Shown: positions 1-5,921 of the stretch, piece by piece
Layout of the letters: each line of letters opens with the position of its first letter
How positions within the stretch are numbered: position 1 is the stretch's first letter
NCBI GenBank assembly: GCA_947453875.1
Contig: CANGIH010000175.1
Coordinates: forward strand, 1-5,921
Direction of reading: 5' to 3'
Source: Planctomycetaceae bacterium
GTDB taxonomy: Bacteria; Planctomycetota; Planctomycetia; Pirellulales; UBA1268
Length of the DNA: 5,921 nucleotides
Translations under genes and position numbers: made by a program
The notes under the pieces: model-generated
What the model was told of the DNA's origin: nothing
The model's database searches: none
The model's input: the letters and a program-made list of their open reading frames with translations, nothing else

Positions 1-32
1 AGGCCTTTCAGGCCGTCTCCGAGCCCTGTCAT

Positions 33-49
33 CGCGGGTGAAAACCGCG
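33..49 (+). other. Small leader hairpin with GAAA tetraloop
   Basis: Bases 33-35 pair with 47-49 (CGC/GCG) and 37-39 with 44-46 (GGT/ACC), closing a GAAA loop at 40-43, with G36 bulged. GNRA loops are unusually stable in RNA. No T-run follows, so it is not a standard intrinsic terminator. A second small inverted repeat, GGCCT/AGGCC with a 3-nt loop, lies at 2-14. The rest of 1-154 shows no recognisable gene. One reading frame ends at 39-41 (TGA) and could be the tail of an upstream gene, but too little is visible to tell. Confidence 0.3.
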
Positions 50-132
50 TTGCGGGGCTTGCCCACGTGGCCTATCCTCCCCGCCCCCAAGGGCGCGGGT
101 TCCCGGTATCGACCGGCCGGTGTCCCCGTGGG

Positions 133-144
133 CCTGCGCGCAGG
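133..144. repeat. Perfect 12-bp palindrome just upstream of kdsD
   Basis: CCTGCGCGCAGG is its own reverse complement and ends 10 nt before the kdsD ATG. As RNA it could form only a short hairpin (four CCTG/CAGG pairs around CGCG), which would partly cover the ribosome binding site. As DNA it could be an operator half-site pair. In DNA this GC-rich such a palindrome may also be chance, and no function is claimed. Confidence 0.4.
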
Positions 145-146
145 GA
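142..146 (+). promoter_or_regulatory. Ribosome binding site of kdsD
   Basis: AGGGA ends 8 nt before ATG 155 and is the main reason to prefer this start over the in-frame GTG at 38. It overlaps the right half of a perfect 12-bp palindrome at 133-144. Confidence 0.55.
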
Positions 147-154
147 TCCAAGTC

Positions 155-1279
155 ATGTCTGTCCGAGACTCGCTTCGCCTTTTCGAACGTGGTGCGTCGC
201 TGTCATCGGGGCCGTCGCCATCCGGCGAGGAGGCCCCCCGGGAGCTACCGTCGCCACTCGATGCCGCGCTCCCTGACGATGGCGAACTGATCGATCAGGC
301 CCGCGGCGTGCTCCGCGCGGAGGCGGAGGCGATTCTCGCGGCGGCGACGCGGCTCGACGGGGCGTTTGTGCGTGCGGTGCGCCTTGTCGAGGGCTGCACC
401 GGCAACGTCGTCGTCACCGGGATCGGGAAGGCGGGGCTCGTCGCCCGGAAGATCTCGGCGACGCTCGCCTCCCTCGGCACCCCGAGCCACTTCCTCCATC
501 CATCCGAGGCAATGCACGGCGACCTGGGCGCGCTCCGCGGCGATGACGTCCTCCTGGCACTTTCGCAATCGGGGGAGAGCGAGGAGATCACGCGGCTGCT
601 TCCGCATGTGAGGGCCCGTCGCGTGGCGATCGTCGCGCTCACCGGTCGTGTCGACAGCACGCTCGGCCGTGCAGCCGACGTGGTCGTGACCACGGGGGAT
701 GTCCGCGAAGCCTGCCGGCTGGGGCTTGCGCCGAGCACGAGCACGGCGGTGCTCCTCGCCCTCGGCGACAGCCTGGCGCTGGTCACCAGTTCGCTGCGGT
801 CCTTCACCGCCGAGGATTTCCATGCCCGTCACCCCGGCGGCAGTCTTGGCCGGCAATTGATGCTTGTCGAGGATGTGATGCGGTCCCTGCCGCAGTGCCG
901 CACCGCACTGGCCGCAGACAGCGTCCGCAGCGTGTTCAGTCGGCCGCTGCCGGCGCGACGCACGGGCGCCGTGATGATCCTCGATGAAGGGGGGGCCCTT
1001 GCCGGCATCTTCACCGACAGCGATCTGGCACGGCTGTTCGAGCGCCGCAACGATGCCGCCATCGACGGCCCGATCGGGAGCGTGATGACCGCCCGGCCGA
1101 CGACGATCCGTTCCGGCACGCGTCTGCGCGATGCGGTGGAGCTGCTCGAATCGAGGCGTTTGAGCGAGTTGCCGGTGGTCGACCACGACGGCCGCCCCGT
1201 CGGCCTCCTCGACGTCGTCGATCTGGTGGGGATGGTGTCGCCGGAACTGCTCGATCTGCCCGTGACCCGTGCCGCCTGA
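155..1279 (+). CDS. kdsD: Arabinose-5-phosphate isomerase KdsD (SIS + tandem CBS)
   Basis: Predicted cytoplasmic enzyme interconverting D-ribulose 5-phosphate and D-arabinose 5-phosphate, the first dedicated step toward Kdo. The 374-residue product has a SIS domain at about residues 75-230 (GIGKAG, LSQSGESEE, REACRLGLAPSTST, HARHPGGSLGR) and two CBS domains at about 238-296 and 307-360 (IFTDSDL; SELPVVDHDGRPVGLLDVVDL). The four residues known as catalytic in E. coli KdsD (K59, E111, E152, H193) match K92, E144, E185 and H226 at a constant offset of 33, so the enzyme looks active. The extra length over the 328-residue E. coli protein is mostly a Ser/Pro/Gly-rich N-terminal stretch. The frame is open to the window's left edge, with a possible GTG at 38, but ATG 155 is chosen because AGGGA lies 8 nt upstream and the preceding translation is unlike the family. 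It is followed 33 nt later by kdsC, giving an evident operon. A GutQ-like paralogue is the alternative, but kdsC next door favours KdsD. Confidence 0.93.
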   Translation: MSVRDSLRLFERGASLSSGPSPSGEEAPRELPSPLDAALPDDGELIDQARGVLRAEAEAILAAATRLDGAFVRAVRLVEGCTGNVVVTGIGKAGLVARKISATLASLGTPSHFLHPSEAMHGDLGALRGDDVLLALSQSGESEEITRLLPHVRARRVAIVALTGRVDSTLGRAADVVVTTGDVREACRLGLAPSTSTAVLLALGDSLALVTSSLRSFTAEDFHARHPGGSLGRQLMLVEDVMRSLPQCRTALAADSVRSVFSRPLPARRTGAVMILDEGGALAGIFTDSDLARLFERRNDAAIDGPIGSVMTARPTTIRSGTRLRDAVELLESRRLSELPVVDHDGRPVGLLDVVDLVGMVSPELLDLPVTRAA

Positions 1280-1301
1280 CCCGTTTTCCTCAACCGTGCC
1301 C

Positions 1302-1305
1302 GGAG
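1302..1305 (+). promoter_or_regulatory. Ribosome binding site fixing the TTG start of kdsC
   Basis: GGAG ends 7 nt before TTG 1313. Because no conventional start codon is available in frame before the DVDGVLTDG motif, this site decides the kdsC start. Confidence 0.6.
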
Positions 1306-1312
1306 CGCTGTC

Positions 1313-1870
1313 TTGACTGAGTCGCACCATCACCCGAATGCCGGGATCGAGGCCCGCCTCGCGCGGGTTCGGCTCCTCCTGCTCGACGTCGATGGCGTGC
1401 TCACCGATGGCAGTGTCTCGATCACGAGCGCCGGCGAGGAGGTGAAGACCTTCCACGTCCGCGATGGCCTGGGCTTGCGCGTCTGGCAGCAGGCGGGGGG
1501 GATGGTGGGGATCATCACCGGCCGATCGAGTCGGGCGCTCACGCTCCGGGCCGAGGAACTCGGCGTGGGGATCGTGCGGCAGGGGGTGGCTGACAAACTC
1601 CGTGCGGCCGCGGAGATCATCGGCGACTGCGGCGTGGGCTGGGAGGAGACGGCTTTTGTCGGCGACGACCTGCCCGACCTGCCGGTGGTGGCCCGTTGTG
1701 GGATCGGGGTGGCGGTGGCCGATGCCTGCGGGGAGCTGAAGGCCGCGGCGGCGCTTGTGACCATTCTCCCCGGCGGCCGTGGGGCGGTCCGCGAGGTGGT
1801 CGAACGCCTGCTGCGATCCCGCGGTGGGTGGGAGTCGGCGGTGGCCGGGTATACCGGCGGGATCGCCTGA
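1313..1870 (+). CDS. kdsC: 3-deoxy-D-manno-octulosonate 8-phosphate phosphatase KdsC
   Basis: Cytoplasmic HAD-superfamily phosphatase that hydrolyses Kdo-8-phosphate to Kdo and phosphate, before Kdo is activated by KdsB. The 185-residue product is close to E. coli KdsC (188). HAD motif I is LLDVDGVLTDG, with nucleophile D25 and acid/base D27. Motif II is IITGR (T69), the motif III lysine is probably K95 in GVADKLRAA, and motif IV is GDDLPDLP with D118 and D119 for magnesium. The family's C-terminal GGRGAVREV segment, which reaches a neighbouring subunit's active site in the tetramer, is present at 154-162. There is no large cap domain, as expected for this subfamily. The start is TTG 1313, supported by GGAG 7 nt upstream; no ATG or GTG lies in frame between the kdsD stop and motif I. 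The reading frame is the same as kdsD's and is probably co-transcribed with it. The C-terminal phosphatase domain of sialic-acid CMP synthetases is related, but no synthetase domain is present here. Confidence 0.92.
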   Translation: MTESHHHPNAGIEARLARVRLLLLDVDGVLTDGSVSITSAGEEVKTFHVRDGLGLRVWQQAGGMVGIITGRSSRALTLRAEELGVGIVRQGVADKLRAAAEIIGDCGVGWEETAFVGDDLPDLPVVARCGIGVAVADACGELKAAAALVTILPGGRGAVREVVERLLRSRGGWESAVAGYTGGIA

Positions 1871-1895
1871 CACTCGTTCATTGGATGTGGATCGA

Positions 1896-4800
1896 ATGGA
1901 ACATCGCCTGGGACGCACGCTGCGGGTGTTCCTCGTCGTCCTCGCGACGGCGGGGCTCTACCGCCTTGCCGTCGTGCCCCTCGTGGAGCCACGTGCCCGG
2001 GACACTGCGGTGGGCCAGGAGCTCTCGCCCGCTGCCGTGGCGGCGGTGAAGGCGCGGGCGGATCGCCGCCTGGCGCAGGTGGCCGGATTGTTCCCCGCCG
2101 GTTCGTGGGAGCTCGACGGCCCCAACATGCTCGAGAGCCGGCAGATGCGCCTGCTCTTCAAGGACTACCGGAAGATGACCGACAACCGGGACGACCGGCG
2201 CGTGCAGCTCATTCCCTGCACGCTCGTCCTCCTTCCGGAGAATACCGGCGAGGCCGGTGCCCCTCCCGGGCGGACGCTCGTCCTCCGCGCTCCGCAGGGG
2301 GCGGTGCTCGAGTTCGACGAGCCGTTCGATCTGGCCAAGCAGGAACGCCCCTCGCGGCTCGTGGGGGGGAGTCTCCGCGGGCAGGTGACGATCCGTGGTA
2401 CCGAGAGCGCCCCCGGCGCCGAGGATGACGTCGAGATCGTCACCCGTGATGTCGAACTCGAGGAGATGGAGATCCGCACCGCCGAGGCGGTGCAGTTCCG
2501 CTATGGCCGCTCGTCGGGGAGTGGACGGGCGATGGTGGCGCGGCTTCTTCCCGGATCGAAGGCCAGCGACAGCGGTCCCAACATCGGCGGTGTCGACACG
2601 ATCAGGCTCGACCGCGACGTGACGCTCCGGCTCGAGGGGCTTGCCGGCGGGCTTATCGCCGGGCCGGATCCTGGGAATCCTCCGGCGCCCGTGGCGGCGC
2701 AGGAGGGAGAGGAGGCCGCTGCGAAAGCCCCCGTGCTCGTCAGCTGCCGTGGCAGCCTGTGCATGAACGTGTCGGCGAACGTGATCTCCCTGGAGGATCA
2801 TGTCGACGTCGTCCATGCGCTTCCCGATGGCGGCAGCGACCAACTGGCCTGCGACCTCCTCGCGGTCGTCCTGGCGCGGGACGGGGCGGCCGGTGCCAAG
2901 ACCGGGGGACTGAAGCCGGTGGAGATCCAGGCGAAGGGGGCGCCGGTGGTGGTGCGGAGCACATCGGCGGGGCTCGAGGCGCGGGCGATGCGACTCGGTT
3001 ACGAGATCGCCACGCGGCGGATCCTCCTTGATGGCGAGGAGCCGGTCTCGCTGTCGCTCGAACAGACGGAGATGGAGGCACGCTCGATCGACTACACCCC
3101 CGGGCCACCGGGTGATCCGGGCTCGCTGATGGCGGTCGGGCCTGGCTGGCTCCGCTCGCGCGGCACCGAGACTGCCCCGGTCACGGCCCGCTGGCAGAAA
3201 TGGCTCAGGCTCCGTCCCGACGGTGGAGAGCACGTCGCCTCGCTCGCCGGGGAGGCGGATGTCCATGTCGAGTCGCAGGGAAGGCTCAAGGCAGGAGAGC
3301 TCCACCTCTGGCTGGCCCTCGCCAAGGGGGCTGCCCCTGTCGCCCCGTCATCGTCGCGGCTCCCCACCGGGCTCGCCGGCATCAAGCCCTCACGGATGCT
3401 TGCCCGATCGATGGTCGAGGTCGATGTGCCGCAACTCACCGCCCGCACCGACAAGATGGAGATCTGGTTCCGCCACGAGTCCACGCCCCTCCCCCCACCT
3501 CCTGCGCCGGCTTCTGCGGCGCCACCCGTCGCGTCGTCGGCCGCACCCGCGCCGCTGCCGGTGGCTCCGCCAGCCACTCCGCCGGTGGCTCCGCCAGCGC
3601 ACGTCCCCCCTGCGCAGGAGTCGCCGCGGGGGCGGCTGGTCGTCAGTGGCGGGCTGGTTCGCGGTCTGGTGACCTTCGCGACGGAGGGGCCGCAGCTCGA
3701 CGAGCTCTCGCTCGAGGGGCAGGTGCAGCTTGTCGAGGAACCGGAGGCCACGGCCCGCGTGCCGGGCCAGCCGATCCCAGAAGCGATCGAGATCAAGGGT
3801 GATCAGTTGCAGATCTCCCGGGCCACCCGGTTTGATGCCCGGGCGATCGTTTCCGGCAGGCCCGCCATCCTCTCCGGCCGCGGTATCGATCTGCAGGGAC
3901 CGCTTGTCGAATTCGACCGTGGCCGCAATCGGCTCTCCGTGGATGGCGCCGGCCGGCTTGGACTGCCGATCGCCGGGGGGCTCCCGGGGATCGAATCGCT
4001 CGCCGTGGCATCGACCACGACGCCGGCCCCCGTCGCGCCGTCCAGGGGGCCAGGGGAGGCTGCCGTGCCGGGACGGCTCGACATCGGCTGGCAGGGGCGG
4101 ATGGATTTCGACGGATTGACTGCCCGGTTTGTCGACCGTGTCGTCACCTCGAGTGGCGCGACGGCGCTGCGGGCCGGATCGCTCGATGTCGTGTTCACCA
4201 AGCAGGTCAACTTCTCGGCCAATGCCTCCGACCGGACTGCACGCGACACCGACGTGGCCCGCGTGGCATGTGGCAATGGAGTGCGTATCGAGAGCGAGTC
4301 GGTGTCGGCTGATGGCGGCAAGTCGGTGGAGAAGCTGTTCCTCCGTGACCTCCTCATCGATCGGGCCACCGGCGAGGTGACCGGGAGCGGGCCGGGCCGA
4401 TTGGCAAGCACCCGGTTCGGCGCCCCGCCGGGGCTCGCGCTCCAGGTGCCAGGGCAGGGGGGGCAGCGGGGCCAGGCGGCTGCCGGGCAACAGAATCCCC
4501 CGGCCCAGCGCCCCGACGAACTGACCTACCTCGGCGTCGATTTCCAGCGGGGGATCCGTGGCAACATCCAGCGACGCGTGATGGAATTCCATCAACGGGT
4601 CGAGGCGATCTGGGGGCCGGTCGGTGGCTGGAACGAAAGCCTCGATTCGCATGCGGCAGGTGGGCTTCCTCCTCGTGCCGTCGCCATCACCAGCGACGTC
4701 CTCTCGGTGGGGCAGGCCCCGCCAATGCCGGGGATGCGGCGGAGTTCTCTCGAGCTCTCGGCGGCCGGCAACGTGATGGTGGAAGGGGAGGCGTTCACGG

Positions 4801-5084
4801 CACGCAGTCACCGGCTCTCCTGGAGCGAGGGGAAGGATCTTCTCGTCTTCGAAGGGGATGGCCGCAGCGACGCGCAGCTCTTCCGCCAGGAACGGATCGG
4901 TGCCCCGACGTCGAGTGCGTCGGCCGGCAAGATCCTCTACTGGCGGGGGCTCAATCAGGTGGAGGTCAACGATGCCCGCTACCTCGATTTCGACCAGCTC
5001 GGCGGAGCCGGGGGAGCCCCACGTCTCCCCGGTCTCGGGCCGGCAAAGGCGCCGCCCCCACCGCGGCCACTGCCAGGCACCTGA
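1896..5084 (+). CDS. Giant membrane-anchored LptC/LptA (OstA)-like protein
   Basis: A 1062-residue protein, probably part of the machinery carrying LPS from inner to outer membrane. Residues 1-10 are basic and 9-29 form one hydrophobic segment, predicting an N-in anchor with the rest periplasmic, as in LptC. The remainder is beta-prone with segments resembling LptC/OstA repeats: about 125-220 (GGSLRGQVTIRG, EIRTAEAVQFRYG), 280-330 (SDQLACDLLAVVLA), 340-420, 580-690 (EIKGDQLQISRATRFDA, ILSGRGIDLQG), 725-835 (ALRAGSLDVVFTKQVNFSA) and 950-1035 (AAGNVMVEGEAFTARSHRL, SAGKILYW). A Pro/Ala-rich linker (529-576), a Gly/Gln-rich linker (851-873) and a proline-rich tail separate or end these. E. coli LptC and LptA are each under 200 residues. 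The gene follows kdsD-kdsC exactly where E. coli has lptC, 25 nt after kdsC. Start choice: ATG 1896 has only a weak GGA upstream; TTG 1881 and GTG 1887 are in frame and possible. The Lpt role is inferred from weak motif resemblance plus gene order. An AsmA/TamB-like envelope protein is the main alternative. Confidence 0.7.
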   Translation: MEHRLGRTLRVFLVVLATAGLYRLAVVPLVEPRARDTAVGQELSPAAVAAVKARADRRLAQVAGLFPAGSWELDGPNMLESRQMRLLFKDYRKMTDNRDDRRVQLIPCTLVLLPENTGEAGAPPGRTLVLRAPQGAVLEFDEPFDLAKQERPSRLVGGSLRGQVTIRGTESAPGAEDDVEIVTRDVELEEMEIRTAEAVQFRYGRSSGSGRAMVARLLPGSKASDSGPNIGGVDTIRLDRDVTLRLEGLAGGLIAGPDPGNPPAPVAAQEGEEAAAKAPVLVSCRGSLCMNVSANVISLEDHVDVVHALPDGGSDQLACDLLAVVLARDGAAGAKTGGLKPVEIQAKGAPVVVRSTSAGLEARAMRLGYEIATRRILLDGEEPVSLSLEQTEMEARSIDYTPGPPGDPGSLMAVGPGWLRSRGTETAPVTARWQKWLRLRPDGGEHVASLAGEADVHVESQGRLKAGELHLWLALAKGAAPVAPSSSRLPTGLAGIKPSRMLARSMVEVDVPQLTARTDKMEIWFRHESTPLPPPPAPASAAPPVASSAAPAPLPVAPPATPPVAPPAHVPPAQESPRGRLVVSGGLVRGLVTFATEGPQLDELSLEGQVQLVEEPEATARVPGQPIPEAIEIKGDQLQISRATRFDARAIVSGRPAILSGRGIDLQGPLVEFDRGRNRLSVDGAGRLGLPIAGGLPGIESLAVASTTTPAPVAPSRGPGEAAVPGRLDIGWQGRMDFDGLTARFVDRVVTSSGATALRAGSLDVVFTKQVNFSANASDRTARDTDVARVACGNGVRIESESVSADGGKSVEKLFLRDLLIDRATGEVTGSGPGRLASTRFGAPPGLALQVPGQGGQRGQAAAGQQNPPAQRPDELTYLGVDFQRGIRGNIQRRVMEFHQRVEAIWGPVGGWNESLDSHAAGGLPPRAVAITSDVLSVGQAPPMPGMRRSSLELSAAGNVMVEGEAFTARSHRLSWSEGKDLLVFEGDGRSDAQLFRQERIGAPTSSASAGKILYWRGLNQVEVNDARYLDFDQLGGAGGAPRLPGLGPAKAPPPPRPLPGT
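3480..3623 (+). repeat. Pro/Ala/Val-rich linker with a duplicated 18-bp unit
   Basis: Residues 529-576 of the LptC/LptA-like protein are almost entirely proline, alanine, valine and serine, typical of an extended flexible linker between folded domains. Inside it the 18-mer GCCGGTGGCTCCGCCAGC occurs exactly twice, at 3557-3574 and 3581-3598, a 24-nt period that encodes repeated VAPPA units (VAPPATPPVAPPA). The 24-nt period keeps the frame, so copy number could change by slippage without breaking the gene. Confidence 0.85.
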
Positions 5085-5184
5085 CCGGGGCCGCTGGTCG
5101 TTGCGTCAGACGCGGTGGTAGCCTTCTCCCAAGACCGACAGGTTGGCACGGCCTGTCAGCCGACGGAACGAGGTTGCCCGCCCC

Positions 5185-5188
5185 GGGA
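5185..5188 (+). promoter_or_regulatory. Ribosome binding site of the enolase-superfamily gene
   Basis: GGGA ends 8 nt before ATG 5197. Together with the twin-arginine signal beginning immediately after that ATG, it fixes the start. The rest of the 112-nt spacer (5085-5196) shows a 6-bp inverted repeat, GACAGG/CCTGTC at 5137-5142 and 5152-5157, without a following T-run, and no convincing promoter. Confidence 0.5.
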
Positions 5189-5196
5189 ATCTGACC

Positions 5197-5921
5197 ATGC
5201 GGAAAATCACGCGACGCCAAGGCCTGGCCCTCTCGACGGGTGCCCTTGTCATGGCGGCGGGGAGTGGGCGACGCGCGTTGGCCGCGGTGCCTGCTGGGGC
5301 AATCGGGATCAAAGCGGTCCGCACGAGCTTTCAGGAGCACCGCTACCGCACTCCCTACAAGTTCGGTGGCGTGCCGGTCGACCGGGCGACGATCCTCGAC
5401 GTCGAGATCGACTGTGTCGGCGCCGATGGCCGCCCCGTCACCGGCTCGGGCTCGATGCCGCTGGGGAATGTCTGGTCGTTCCCCACCCGCACGCTCCCCT
5501 ACGACGTCACGCTCGGCACCATGAAGGGGCTCGCCCGCCGCATCGAAGCCATCGTGGCCGGCTGCACCGAGGTGGCCCATCCGCTCGAACTGGCGCGGAT
5601 TCTCGAGCCCGAGTACGCGAACGCCGCTGCCCAGGAGTCGGCCGCACGGGGCCTCGCTGAGCCGATCCCGGCGCTTGCCGTGCTCGTCACGGCGAGCGCC
5701 TTCGACGCCGCGCTCCACGACGCCTGCGGCAAGGCGCTTGGCCTCAGTGCCTTCCTCACGCTCACTCCCGACCTCATCGGTCACGATCTCTCACGCTATC
5801 TCGGCGACAACTTCAGGAACGAGAATCTCCAGGACTCGATCCGCCCCGCCCCCGCGCCGCGCGTGCCGCTGTTTCATTCCGTCGGCGGAGCCGATCCGGT
5901 TCGCGCGTCGGAGATCAAGGA
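5197..5921 (+). CDS. Tat-exported mandelate racemase/muconate lactonizing enzyme-like protein (3' end outside window)
   Basis: The first 241 residues of an enolase-superfamily protein; the frame is open to the window edge. Residues 1-33 look like a twin-arginine export signal: a basic start with TRRQGLAL at 5-12, a short hydrophobic stretch to about 21, then RRALAAVPA with a plausible Ala-X-Ala cleavage near 28-31. From about 37 the sequence fits the capping domain of the mandelate racemase/muconate lactonizing enzyme group: YRTPYKFGG (50-58), GSGSMPLGNVWSFP (83-96), then ASAFDAALHDACGKALG (166-182), the characteristic helix before the barrel. The catalytic lysines and the Asp/Glu metal ligands of the barrel lie beyond the window, so the substrate cannot be told. 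The family usually abstracts a proton alpha to a carboxylate using magnesium. The gene lies 112 nt after the Lpt-like gene, so it probably belongs to a separate unit; no functional link to Kdo synthesis is evident. Confidence 0.78.
   Translation, partial: MRKITRRQGLALSTGALVMAAGSGRRALAAVPAGAIGIKAVRTSFQEHRYRTPYKFGGVPVDRATILDVEIDCVGADGRPVTGSGSMPLGNVWSFPTRTLPYDVTLGTMKGLARRIEAIVAGCTEVAHPLELARILEPEYANAAAQESAARGLAEPIPALAVLVTASAFDAALHDACGKALGLSAFLTLTPDLIGHDLSRYLGDNFRNENLQDSIRPAPAPRVPLFHSVGGADPVRASEIK

Noticed and set aside
50..78. Possible sigma-70-type promoter, TTGCGG and TATCCT with 17-nt spacing
   Set aside because: Only three of six and four of six consensus bases match, too weak to call in this composition, and planctomycete promoter rules are uncertain.
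38..154. Extension of KdsD upstream to GTG 38
   Set aside because: The 39 added residues do not resemble any KdsD N-terminus, and I saw no good ribosome binding site before 38, whereas ATG 155 has AGGGA at the right distance.
1779..1895. Earlier start of the giant protein inside kdsC, at 1779
   Set aside because: It would overlap kdsC by 92 nt and place 39 non-hydrophobic residues before what looks like a standard N-terminal membrane anchor beginning at MEHRLGRTLR.
245..1918. 557-codon open frame on the minus strand opposite kdsD and kdsC
   Set aside because: Its translation is Arg/His/Pro-rich with no recognisable family, and it lies fully opposite two well-supported enzymes. Long antisense frames are expected in GC-rich coding DNA where stops are rare.
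1878..4811. Two further long minus-strand open frames (1878-3305 and 3390-4811)
   Set aside because: Low-complexity Arg/Pro/Gly translations with no domain motifs, opposite the continuous 1062-residue gene; shadows of GC-rich coding sequence.
5083..5157. Inverted repeats after the LptC/LptA-like gene as an intrinsic terminator (GACC/GGTC at 5083-5099; GACAGG/CCTGTC at 5137-5157)
   Set aside because: Stems are only 4 and 6 bp and neither is followed by a T-run, so termination here cannot be supported.
5143..5160. TTGGCACGG...GC resembling a sigma-54 -24/-12 promoter ahead of the enolase-superfamily gene
   Set aside because: The GG and GC elements are separated by 12 nt rather than the required 10, and the TTGC element is absent.

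Overview
The window is very GC-rich bacterial DNA with all convincing genes on the + strand. Content and style suggest a planctomycete-type Gram-negative: an LPS-core sugar operon, a very large periplasmic LptC/LptA-like protein that is far bigger than the proteobacterial equivalents, and a twin-arginine-signal enolase-superfamily enzyme of a type I associate with Planctomycetes. The lineage is an inference from protein style, not from a marker gene.

Layout. Bases 1-154 are leader sequence with no convincing gene, holding small inverted repeats and the kdsD ribosome binding site. Bases 155-1279 encode KdsD, arabinose-5-phosphate isomerase (SIS domain plus two CBS domains). After 33 nt, bases 1313-1870 encode KdsC, the HAD-family Kdo-8-phosphate phosphatase, which starts with TTG. 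After 25 nt, bases 1896-5084 encode a 1062-residue membrane-anchored protein with several LptC/LptA(OstA)-like beta-rich segments separated by Pro/Ala and Gly/Gln linkers. A 112-nt gap follows, then a gene that starts at 5197 and runs off the window: an exported (Tat-like signal) member of the mandelate racemase/muconate lactonizing enzyme group, of which 241 residues are visible.

How the genes work together. KdsD makes arabinose 5-phosphate, the precursor of Kdo-8-phosphate, and KdsC removes the phosphate to give Kdo, the sugar that links lipid A to the LPS core. In Escherichia coli the next genes are lptC, lptA and lptB, whose products carry LPS across the envelope. Here the lptC position is filled by one giant protein with an N-terminal membrane anchor and OstA-like segments along its length. 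The best reading is that it replaces LptC and at least part of the LptA bridge in a single chain. No lptB follows: the next gene is an apparently unrelated metabolic enzyme behind a 112-nt spacer. The giant fused bridge candidate is the most interesting item. No RNA genes, CRISPR arrays, insertion sequences or phage genes were seen.
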